From: JBMNCR01 sp049366695
GTDB taxonomy: Bacteria; Bacillota; Clostridia; Eubacteriales; Alkalibacteraceae
Direction: 5' to 3'
Assembly: GCA_049366695.1 (NCBI GenBank)
Contig: JBMNCR010000089.1
Location: 27,513 to 91,512, forward strand
DNA length: 64,000 nt
This document shows, one piece after another, positions 43,951 through 51,603 of the stretch. Positions within the stretch are counted from its first letter, which is position 1; each line of letters begins with the position of its first letter. A program made the translations under genes and the position numbers. The notes beneath the pieces were generated by a model. The model was given only the letters and a program-made list of their open reading frames with translations. It ran no database searches and had not been told where the DNA came from.

Positions 43951-44766
43951 ATGATTTGTAATCGATTTGAAAATAAGGTCGTATTAGTCGTTGGCGCGGG
44001 TGCCGGTATGGGCGAAGCAACTGCATTGCAATTTCTCAAAGAGGGTGCAAAAGTTATAGCTCTTGACATGTACAAGGATCGACTGGATCGACTTGAGGGG
44101 CAGGCTAATGGATTGAATGGTAGTCTTGAGATGTACCTTGGCGACATCACAGATGTCAAAACGGTGGAAGGCGTAGTCGACGTCATCACAAGGAAATATG
44201 GCACACTGGATTGTCTTGCTCATGTGGCAGGAGTTATGGATTTTATGCTTACACCTGACATTTTGACTGATGAGATGTGGGATCGTGTCATGGATATCAA
44301 CGTCAAGAGTGTATGGCGCATGGTCAAAACGGCTATGCCCCTTCTGAAAAACCATGAGGGTGATGCTGGGAGTGTTGCTATTGTTTCTTCACTCGGTGGA
44401 TATGTGGGATCCTCATCTGGTACTGCATATATTGTTTCTAAGCACGCTGTGGAGGGACTCATGAAGAATCTCGCTTTCTCTTATAGAGAGAATAATGTCC
44501 GTATAAACTGCGTAGCACCAGGTGCAATTGCTTCCGAAATTGTTGGTACTTCCGCACGTATGTTCCCCGAGTTAGAATATGATGCAGGATTATGCCCTGA
44601 AGGTATGGAAATCTATTTAGAAAATGGTATTGGACTAGTAAGACCAGATGATGCCTATGGAGAATCACAGGATATCGCTGATGCCATAACTTTCCTGTGC
44701 TCCCAGCAGGCCAAATTCATCAATGGGTCAAGTCTCATTGTTGACGGTGGTTGGTACAGTGCATAA
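43951..44766 (+). CDS. Short-chain dehydrogenase/reductase (SDR)
   Basis: 271 residues, classical SDR. Cofactor loop VVGAGAGMGEATALQF (variant of TGxxxGxG), acidic D of IALDMYKDRLDRLE favouring NAD, NNAG-equivalent AHVAGVMDF, catalytic Ser in VSSLGGYVG, Tyr and Lys in TAYIVSKHAVEG, C-terminal GSSLIVDGGW. It oxidises or reduces an alcohol/ketone, substrate unknown. It starts the GC-richer block with an unknown gene and a GcvT-like gene, all in one direction with short gaps, so they likely act on the same compound. Confidence 0.9.
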   Translation: MICNRFENKVVLVVGAGAGMGEATALQFLKEGAKVIALDMYKDRLDRLEGQANGLNGSLEMYLGDITDVKTVEGVVDVITRKYGTLDCLAHVAGVMDFMLTPDILTDEMWDRVMDINVKSVWRMVKTAMPLLKNHEGDAGSVAIVSSLGGYVGSSSGTAYIVSKHAVEGLMKNLAFSYRENNVRINCVAPGAIASEIVGTSARMFPELEYDAGLCPEGMEIYLENGIGLVRPDDAYGESQDIADAITFLCSQQAKFINGSSLIVDGGWYSA

Positions 44767-44834
44767 ACACCAGGATCAAACGGCATTATGTGTAAAATTG
44801 ACATTATCAACTATTTTAGAAAAGGAGAAGGAAA

Positions 44835-46073
44835 ATGAATAAAAAAATAGATAAACGACTTCCAAGAGAAACCGGCAAAGACGTGATGCCCGAGCATGCG
44901 GCGATTAAAACTCCATGGGAAAAGCTGGTTTCATATCATGATGCGGCACACTACGCAAATCGTTACAATGCAGTAATCAGCGCCGCCATGTTGCAAGCAT
45001 TACGAATTCTCGTACCCGACTATGTAGAAAGAGTTAAGGCTATGTGCAAAAATGCCTATGACAGAGTAAAAACACCATTTCTTACCCCTTACGGCGAAAT
45101 GATGAAAGACGATCTCAATACCCATCCGTTTTTCAGGGGTAACTTCGTCGGTGCCCAAGTCGGCGACTTCGGCGACGAGTGCCTGCTTATGTGCGGTCGT
45201 GTCAATGACTTCGGCACTTACCGTGTGGAAAAGGAACTGGATACCTGTCCCTGGGATATCTTAGGATCTGAGATGGGTCGCGCCACCACCCAGTCGCTTT
45301 TAGGTAGCGCCGATGGACTAGCAACCTGGCTGCCATCTGGACCCAAACTTGATTATCATATGGTTGAAGCAAAGTGCTGTGGTGATCTTCACTGCCGAGT
45401 CGTGGCTGAAAGTCGCGATAAATTCCCAATGCCGCCCCATGAGCAGTGGGAATGTTATGGACCTATTGCCACAGACGATCAGATCAAATTCACGCCCGAA
45501 GAGGATTGTATGAAGGAACCCATGGTATTTCAAGAGGATTGCAACTATAAATATGTTAACGGCACGTGTATGGAGAGTGATTCCAAGAGCCTATATCCAA
45601 TGACTTATCAGTCGAATGGGACGTGCTATATCACACCGACAATCAATGACTTAATCAATGATGGCACGGTTGACGAAAAATTTGCTGATCATGTGATTAA
45701 ATGCGTATGCGAAGCTGCGGGCAAGGCTGCCTTTGGCGAGTTCTATTCGAAGGAAGGCCTACGTAGCTGGCTCGGTGTTCCCCGGGACATCGACGACGGA
45801 CGCGTCATGGGCGCCCATATTGAGATGTATCTGCAAAGCATGATAGCCGACTACACAGTCGAAGCATTCAATGCTGACGAGGTTATTTATGTAATTGACC
45901 GCACCAATCTGTCCTTCGCAGGCCCGAGATATATAGACGCATTGATATCCACATGGTACGGCATGACTAAAACCCTTGTCAATGCTCAGTGGGCGCTGTG
46001 GGAAGAAGCTGGAGAAACCTCTGAGGATCAACTCCGTATCAAGATTGCCAAGAAAGTTGACAAGTTATGTTGA
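44835..46073 (+). CDS. Unrecognised Cys-rich protein, 412 residues
   Basis: No family assigned. Soluble, with 16 or so cysteines, no signal peptide. A long helical N-terminal half (YANRYNAVISAAMLQALRIL ...) leads to a striking motif VEAKCCGDLHCRVVAE near residue 182, reminiscent of the CxxxGDxxCRF-type segment of V4R or ATC-hydrolase-like domains; a related Cys/Gly pattern (VNGTCMESDSKSLYPMTY) follows. GGAGAAGGA precedes the ATG. Bases 45241-45300 are 33/60 G+C, against 12/60 at 57061-57120, so its composition is foreign to the flanks. It lies between an SDR and a GcvT-like methyltransferase, with gaps of 68 and 36 bases. An enzyme of the same catabolic step is a guess. Confidence 0.75.
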   Translation: MNKKIDKRLPRETGKDVMPEHAAIKTPWEKLVSYHDAAHYANRYNAVISAAMLQALRILVPDYVERVKAMCKNAYDRVKTPFLTPYGEMMKDDLNTHPFFRGNFVGAQVGDFGDECLLMCGRVNDFGTYRVEKELDTCPWDILGSEMGRATTQSLLGSADGLATWLPSGPKLDYHMVEAKCCGDLHCRVVAESRDKFPMPPHEQWECYGPIATDDQIKFTPEEDCMKEPMVFQEDCNYKYVNGTCMESDSKSLYPMTYQSNGTCYITPTINDLINDGTVDEKFADHVIKCVCEAAGKAAFGEFYSKEGLRSWLGVPRDIDDGRVMGAHIEMYLQSMIADYTVEAFNADEVIYVIDRTNLSFAGPRYIDALISTWYGMTKTLVNAQWALWEEAGETSEDQLRIKIAKKVDKLC

Positions 46074-46109
46074 CGATTATATTTCATATAAGAAAGGAGC
46101 ATACCGTTT

Positions 46110-47126
46110 ATGTATAAAAATGTATACAAATACGATGAAATGAAGCGTACCGAGCATATGGCTGTCCGAGAAACGGTGGGTTGGTACTTATGGACACATC
46201 AGCTTTTGGAGGTCAAAGGAGAAGATGCCACAGCTTTTCTGGATAGGATGTTTGCAAACCCCATCGCCAACCTAAAAATCGGCGGCGCAAGATATACAAC
46301 CATGCTAAATGAGAAAGCGGAAATCATTGACGATGTAGTGGTATTCCGAATGGAAGAGCAGAGATTCTGGATTTCAACCCTATTCCTGACCAATCTAACT
46401 GATTGGATTTCCAATCATAAAAACGGTTATAAGGTAAAATCCTCCGATATTACTGAACAGTACCATATGTTCGCTGTGCAGGGGCCTAGAGCAAAAGATC
46501 TTATCAACGCAATGGTGGAGAACAACGTGGACGATCAGCGTTTCTTTACAATTAGGGACAATAAAATTGATGGTATATGTGTCAAAATTAACCGAGGCGG
46601 TTTCACCGGCGAGAAATTCGGCTATGAGATATATGTTGCACTGGAAGATCTGCCCGCCATGGAGACCAAGCTGAAAGTCTGCGGCGAATCTTTCGGCGCC
46701 ATCGAAGTAACGGATATACAAATCATGGCCTGGACACTGCCCACGGAAGCCGGCTTCTATTACATGCGTGACCTGATGTACACCAACCCGTTTGAGGTGG
46801 GTCTAGATCGCGGTATTAGCTGGGATAAGGATTTTATCGGAAAAGAGGCACTGCTGAAGATCAAAGATGAAGGTCCATCCCGCGAGATGGTCGGATTTAC
46901 TATAGACGAGGACGACGTACATATCAACGCCAAGGATTTGGGCGGTCCCGGTACAGCTGTCATGCTGAACGGCGAAGAGATCGGTCGTGTGTCTAAATTT
47001 AATTATAGCTTTGTACTGGAGAAGAATATTGGCTATATCCTTGCCAAGAAGGGTGCAGTGAAGCCGGGCGATCATGTTGCCATCAAGTCTTATGATGCCG
47101 TCATTACGGACAAGGTTTTCATCTAA
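46110..47126 (+). CDS. GcvT-like aminomethyltransferase-family protein (short paralogue)
   Basis: 338 residues, shorter than the three long LigM-like proteins and closer in length to GcvT. Folate-binding fold: TVGWYLWTHQLLEVKGEDATAF, YTTMLNEKAEIIDDVVVFR, MFAVQGPRAKDLI, GFTGEKFGYEIYVALEDL, and C-terminal GLDRGISWDKDFIGKEAL. The LigM-type Tyr is not seen at the equivalent place (QIMAWTLPTEAGFYYMRD). It probably transfers a one-carbon unit to THF. Third gene of the GC-rich block, after the unknown protein. Whether it works alone or with that protein is open. Confidence 0.85.
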   Translation: MYKNVYKYDEMKRTEHMAVRETVGWYLWTHQLLEVKGEDATAFLDRMFANPIANLKIGGARYTTMLNEKAEIIDDVVVFRMEEQRFWISTLFLTNLTDWISNHKNGYKVKSSDITEQYHMFAVQGPRAKDLINAMVENNVDDQRFFTIRDNKIDGICVKINRGGFTGEKFGYEIYVALEDLPAMETKLKVCGESFGAIEVTDIQIMAWTLPTEAGFYYMRDLMYTNPFEVGLDRGISWDKDFIGKEALLKIKDEGPSREMVGFTIDEDDVHINAKDLGGPGTAVMLNGEEIGRVSKFNYSFVLEKNIGYILAKKGAVKPGDHVAIKSYDAVITDKVFI

Positions 47127-47259
47127 GCGCCATTGAGCTGAGTAAAACGGGGGGCTGTGTCCATGGCGAAATGTTATAGTGTGATACAGCCCTTTCATTA
47201 TCAACAATATTTGCCATATGCGCCAAGAATATTAAAGTAGTTTGTCTGGAGGTATTGTG

Positions 47260-47385
47260 ATGAACAAGAAAATTACAGTTATTACCTGCGGTAACAGCAG
47301 GTTGGGAATGGCGTCGGCTCTGTGCCTTGGCTCGGAAACGCGTGGAGTATGTTTCGACACTTGGCAAGTAAAGTGTCGATATTGA
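47260..47385 (+). pseudogene. N-terminal SDR remnant
   Basis: ATG 47260, with TGGAGG upstream, begins MNKKITVITCGNSRLGMASA, close to the SDR cofactor motif (VITGGNSGLGMA expected; two Gly replaced by Cys and Arg), then diverges and stops after 41 codons. It appears to be the start of a second SDR gene truncated just before the MFS gene. Confidence 0.6.
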
Positions 47386-47487
47386 AATGATACAAGGTGA
47401 TTTAGTGAATAGACGATTTGATGAATTAGTGACCAAATTTTTACATTATTAAAGGCACTATATAAAATATTGAAATAAGGAGTAAAT

Positions 47488-48768
47488 ATGATGAATGAAA
47501 AAATACTAGCATCAAATAAGATGAGGAGTAACACAATATTTTTCATGTTAGGTTTGGGTATGCTGCTTGCAATGATTCCTTATTTAGGACCTGCAGTAGT
47601 TCTCCCAACATTAATGGTTGATCTTTCTATACCAAGTACTGCACTTGGATACGTCATTTCAATTTATTTGATAGTTAGTGGAATATGTATGTTTATAGGT
47701 AGCTATATACAAGAGAAGATTGGTTATCTCAATACTTATCATTTAGGAAATATCTCAATAACACTCGGTATCCTTGTTTCCGCAATTGCCCCTAACTTCC
47801 TTGTTTTTATGATAGGACGTGGGCTTTCTGGCTTTGGTTTTGGTCTTCTTTCAGCCGCCGGTGGTCCGATTCGAGCCATTTGGTTCAAAGATAAAAAATA
47901 TGCACTGGCAAACAGCTTCAATCAAATTATGTCATGTGTTGGCATTAGTCTTGCATTCGTCCTTATGACTAGCCTGTTGGCCATAACTGGATCATGGCGT
48001 AATGTTATGATGATCTATGCCAGCGGTTCTATAGTATATACAGTAGCATGTTTTTTCGTTATGAAGTATCCCGTAGGTGTCAAAGAAGCTCTCGAGCAGA
48101 AGAGAGAGGGAATTAAGTCTGGACAGATTGCAAAGCAAGAAAACAATCTCATGCGTCCTTTCAAGTTCAAGGACTACTGGCTCATTTTAATTCACAACAT
48201 TGTATATATTGCAGCCAATACCGCACTCCTCACCTATATGGTCGTATACTTCAATCAAGAAGCAGGTATTTCTGTATCTGCTGCAGCATTGATCACAAGT
48301 CTGTTAACTATCTGTCAGATCATTGGCGCGTTGGTGGGAGGCTTTCTTGTCGCCCAGACTGGACGTAGGAAGATTTGGGTTATTATTTTTAGTGTTACCT
48401 ACTCCTTGGCATCAATTACCATGATTTTAGCAGGCGGGAATTATTTTATAGTTATTAGCATGGCTGTAATTATCGGTATTTGTGCCTTTGCAAGAATTCC
48501 GGGCATCAGTATGTATTATGTTGAGTTGACTGATACATATGACCCATCTCTGGTTGGACCTGCGGTTGCTATGGTAAACGGCATTCCAATGCTCGCTAAT
48601 ATTATTATCAGCGGACTTATTGGTGCTATGGTATTCAGTCCATTGGGATACGGTAAAACTCTTATTATCGTCTATGCAATGTGTTTAGCTAGTACTATCC
48701 CGCTATTTTGGCTAAAGAACATCGGACCTCGCGCTAAAAATGAAATTCGTAACACTGAAAACGTTTAA
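47488..48768 (+). CDS. MFS transporter
   Basis: 426 residues with twelve predicted membrane helices and a central cytoplasmic loop (about residues 195-230). Family features: RGLSGFGFGLLSAAGGPIRAIWF, the GRRK of VAQTGRRKIW between helices 8 and 9. Substrate unknown; position after the SDR/GcvT-like block suggests uptake of the compound they degrade. The ATG pair at 47488/47491 has AAGGAG upstream. Composition is intermediate between the GC-rich block and the flanks. Confidence 0.9.
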   Translation: MMNEKILASNKMRSNTIFFMLGLGMLLAMIPYLGPAVVLPTLMVDLSIPSTALGYVISIYLIVSGICMFIGSYIQEKIGYLNTYHLGNISITLGILVSAIAPNFLVFMIGRGLSGFGFGLLSAAGGPIRAIWFKDKKYALANSFNQIMSCVGISLAFVLMTSLLAITGSWRNVMMIYASGSIVYTVACFFVMKYPVGVKEALEQKREGIKSGQIAKQENNLMRPFKFKDYWLILIHNIVYIAANTALLTYMVVYFNQEAGISVSAAALITSLLTICQIIGALVGGFLVAQTGRRKIWVIIFSVTYSLASITMILAGGNYFIVISMAVIIGICAFARIPGISMYYVELTDTYDPSLVGPAVAMVNGIPMLANIIISGLIGAMVFSPLGYGKTLIIVYAMCLASTIPLFWLKNIGPRAKNEIRNTENV

Positions 48769-49047
48769 TTCATAATTGCTTATTGATTTATTGTCTTCTA
48801 TGCATAATAAAAGAACTCTAAGCTTAAGCGTACTGAATCAGCAATAACTGACATAAATAGAAATTATCTAATCGGAGTATAATAAGACTACAATTTTGAG
48901 TATAAACACATTATTAAGCAAAGGTTGATTGTACAAAGTATTATAATAATTTTTTAATTATCTATTAGACATGTATTTTAAATTCTTACGTTATTGAAGA
49001 ATACATTTTGCTTTAATATAAAATACTAAATTTTAGGAGGTAACAAC

Positions 49048-49269
49048 ATGGCAATAACACGTAAAAGTAAGATCAAAGAAATTGTTGCAAATACTGATGC
49101 ACTGGCAATTGTAAACAAATATTTACCGGGAATAGACCCAACTGAACCAAAATTAAAACCAACAATGGGGATGTCCCTAAAAGCATTATGCGCATTCCCT
49201 CAGACAGGTATCAGTAAGGACAAAGCAAAGGAATTGTTTGAGGAGCTGGAAGAGGCAAACATCGAGTAG
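49048..49269 (+). CDS. DUF1858-like small protein
   Basis: 73 residues. Layout KIKEIVANTDALAIVNKYLPG ... MGMSLKALCAFPQTGISKDK then a short helix matches DUF1858-type domains (an xIxExLxxxPxxxxVFxxxG-like helix pair), often found beside hybrid-cluster or methyl-transfer proteins. It has one Cys. AGGAGGTAAC precedes the ATG. It follows the MFS gene at 280 bases and is followed by a hairpin. Function unknown. Confidence 0.7.
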   Translation: MAITRKSKIKEIVANTDALAIVNKYLPGIDPTEPKLKPTMGMSLKALCAFPQTGISKDKAKELFEELEEANIE

Positions 49270-49308
49270 TTCATATATGAATGAGACGCTCTAATAGTAT
49301 ACATAATT

Positions 49309-49344
49309 CTCTTTTCCATGGCATTGGACTGCCGTGGAAGAGAG
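49309..49344 (+). terminator. Terminator of the DUF1858-like gene
   Basis: A 15-bp stem with minor mismatch (49309-49323 with 49330-49344), loop TTGGAC, followed by T-rich sequence. Confidence 0.75.
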
Positions 49345-49534
49345 TTAACTTTATTAGCAATCGTTGATAAGTATAATTCACTCCTTTACAGATGTATATG
49401 AAATTCAGTATGAAAAGACCGTTTATTTGTAAAAAAGTCCAAACTTATGGCATTTGTTTAATAAAAGGATAGGTCCAACACATAAGACTAAAATTATGAT
49501 ATTTTTTGTTGTTAGGTGAATTCAAATACAGTAG

Positions 49535-49620
49535 TTACTTCCTTGCGAATATGCCCATAGCCTTTTTTAGTATTTCGATTTCCTCTGCAAGTTTTGCGTT
49601 TTTCTTTAACAAATATTTTT
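49535..49620 (-). mobile_element. IS3-family OrfA remnant
   Basis: The minus strand reads KNAKLAEEIEILKKAMGIFA then RK and stop, the typical C-terminal end of IS3 OrfA (ENxxLxxEIEILKKAxAFFAxE). Upstream of it the frame has stops. OrfB is not present. The opposite-strand open frame here is a shadow of this remnant. Confidence 0.75.
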
Positions 49621-49719
49621 ATTCTGCTGATGTTATAATTGTGTCTTTATCCTTCGCTTATCTATATTTTAAAGTGTTCGGCTTTTCGTGTCTACAATAG
49701 TATACTAACACCAGGCCTA

Positions 49720-49867
49720 AAATAACTTTTTGCCAGAATCTTTTGGCTTAAATCATAAACTATATTGGATTATCCAAAACTTGGGAAGCAATATTAATAA
49801 TATGCTGTAAACCGCCTCGTTCAACGAGTGCATTAAGAATGATTGATTTTTTTTCTGAGAACTCCAT
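49720..49867 (-). pseudogene. Duplicated 5' end of regulator 2
   Basis: About 150 bases nearly identical to 34690-34841, the beginning of regulator 2, including the ATG (49865-49867) and the first 45 or so codons, with one-base deletions. It stops abruptly at its left end. It implies that a larger segment around regulator 2 was once duplicated here and then deleted. Confidence 0.85.
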
Positions 49868-49903
49868 ATTGAAATTTACCTCGCTTTTTTAATGGTGCTA
49901 AAA

Positions 49904-51442
49904 TTACAGATAGTTGCATATCAAACATGAAAACCACAGCTGCATTCGGTACTTTTCACTTAATTGACGGACATCCATCTCTATAATAGCAGTGATTTTT
50001 TCCAGTCTGTAAGTAAGGGTATTGCGGTGCATAAAAAGTTCTTTTCCCGTTTGAGCGGTATTACAGCCGTTATATAGATAGATTCTCAGGCAATGGACGA
50101 AGTCTGTATCGTATGTGTTGTCATGATTGCGAAGGCGTAAAATATTCGCATGACACATGCTTTTTAGACTTGTAGAATTACTCATTAGGCTGATTATATG
50201 TGGGAAATAATAATCAGCAAAATCCCATAGGATATTTTCTGATTTGGCTGTTTCTCCCTCATAAAATGCTGCTTTGCTTTGGATATAATAATATTTTAAA
50301 TCACTGAAACGGTTGAAAAAATTGCTGCATCCACAATGTAGTCCAAGCTTAGATAAAAGCTCTACTAATTTTTTTTCGTACTTATCATTATAGTTCCCTT
50401 TTAATTGTCTTCTTATGACGATAATGGAATTTTCATATAAAAATATAATAACATCTTCCTGCATCCTTTTTATGCGGTATAGGCAAAAATCTGCTTGACT
50501 ATCACTAAGTTCCTTTCCACTAGGGTAAGCCATGGTATAAACACGAAAATTGTCATGACTACTCCAACCACGTTCATTCAGGTGGTAGCTGATAATTTTC
50601 TCATCTACGGGGAATCCTTTAAGGAGTTTTTCTAAATAGTAGGTTACGACTTCATTTGAACCTTTAAATTCTATGCTGGAGGATATTGCTAGCTCCATCA
50701 CATCTTTTATCAGCTGCAGAAGGGATATTTGACCTTGGGTAAAGGGAGTATTTATGCTGGTCGTTGCAATAAAAGCAAAAAGCTTACCATCAAGGTACAA
50801 ATTTACCATTAAGTCAGAATACTTCGTGTAGGGAGAGCCATAGGGAGCATAGGGCTTATTGTGATGGCGCAGGAAGTCGTACAGTTTGTCAGTAGAAAGT
50901 GAAAAAGTCTCACTGGGTGTGTAGCCTTTTTCCATAACCAACTCCCATATGGTTCCTTTATAATCTTCAGGCAACTGTCCTCCTTTGACAATTCTCTTTA
51001 AAGCGATGTCCAATATAGCAAAAGGGTTATTAAGGACTGATGCTGCTAGATCACAAATTAGCTGTATGGATTTATGGGCAGCAATACTTCGCATTAGGTC
51101 GTAGTTCCACTGTCTGTATTTTTCAAAAATATCTTGTACCTTATTAAAAATAGTAATTTTACCAGAATCTTCTGGGAGCAAAATTACCGAAAGATTTGCG
51201 TATTCTTCTTCATATTTATCAATGTAACCAATTGAAATGAGATCAATATCATGTAATATCTGGACATGTTCCATTATGGCAGAAGCTTCCAATATATAAA
51301 TACAATCCTGTTGCAGATTGTAATCTGTATTGAAGTCAAAAAGGCGTATTTGGCGTAATGTAAGAGCAATATCTCTATATGTCCTTATTTTTGGAGAGAA
51401 TGAGTTCAACTCGTCAAAAATGATGTGAATATTTAGTTTCAT
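49904..51442 (-). CDS. PucR/CdaR-family transcriptional regulator (regulator 5)
   Basis: 512 residues. N-terminal unknown region (MKLNIHIIFDELNSFSPKIR), a GAF-like centre (NNPFAILDIALKRIVKGG), CdaR-like region and helix-turn-helix YLYNGCNTAQTGKELFMHRN then TLTYRLEKI. The ATG at 51440-51442 lies six bases after AGGAGG; TTG 51448 is also in frame. It is divergent from demethylase C with 161 bases between, containing the TTGTAAAA/TTTTACAA repeat, so it probably controls that gene. Confidence 0.86.
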   Translation of the reverse strand: MKLNIHIIFDELNSFSPKIRTYRDIALTLRQIRLFDFNTDYNLQQDCIYILEASAIMEHVQILHDIDLISIGYIDKYEEEYANLSVILLPEDSGKITIFNKVQDIFEKYRQWNYDLMRSIAAHKSIQLICDLAASVLNNPFAILDIALKRIVKGGQLPEDYKGTIWELVMEKGYTPSETFSLSTDKLYDFLRHHNKPYAPYGSPYTKYSDLMVNLYLDGKLFAFIATTSINTPFTQGQISLLQLIKDVMELAISSSIEFKGSNEVVTYYLEKLLKGFPVDEKIISYHLNERGWSSHDNFRVYTMAYPSGKELSDSQADFCLYRIKRMQEDVIIFLYENSIIVIRRQLKGNYNDKYEKKLVELLSKLGLHCGCSNFFNRFSDLKYYYIQSKAAFYEGETAKSENILWDFADYYFPHIISLMSNSTSLKSMCHANILRLRNHDNTYDTDFVHCLRIYLYNGCNTAQTGKELFMHRNTLTYRLEKITAIIEMDVRQLSEKYRMQLWFSCLICNYL

Positions 51443-51539
51443 GACCAACCTCCTAATAAAAAACGTTTCGTTATTATCGCCGAAAATATTGCATTTATCA
51501 GTATTATATCACCGATTACAATGGAAGTCACTTATGATA

Positions 51540-51571
51540 TTGTAAAAGTATGAATTAGATTGATTTTACAA
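51540..51571. promoter_or_regulatory. Inverted repeat TTGTAAAA-N16-TTTTACAA
   Basis: Perfect 8-base half-sites (51540-51547 and 51564-51571) in the divergent region between regulator 5 and demethylase C. Half-site spacing of 24 bases places them on one face of the helix after about two turns. It shares the TGTAAA core with the palindrome near regulator 1. Confidence 0.5.
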
Positions 51572-51603
51572 TCTAAAAATATATTATACAGGAGGAAAAC
51601 ATT

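Noticed and set aside
46803..47207. Minus-strand frames of 67-134 codons opposite the GcvT-like gene and the 412-residue gene
   Set aside because: They arise from the higher G+C of this block, which lowers stop frequency on all frames; no start sites or motifs support them.
49506..49700. 64-codon plus-strand frame rich in Phe and Ser
   Set aside because: It is the reverse complement of the IS3 OrfA remnant on the minus strand, which explains its composition.
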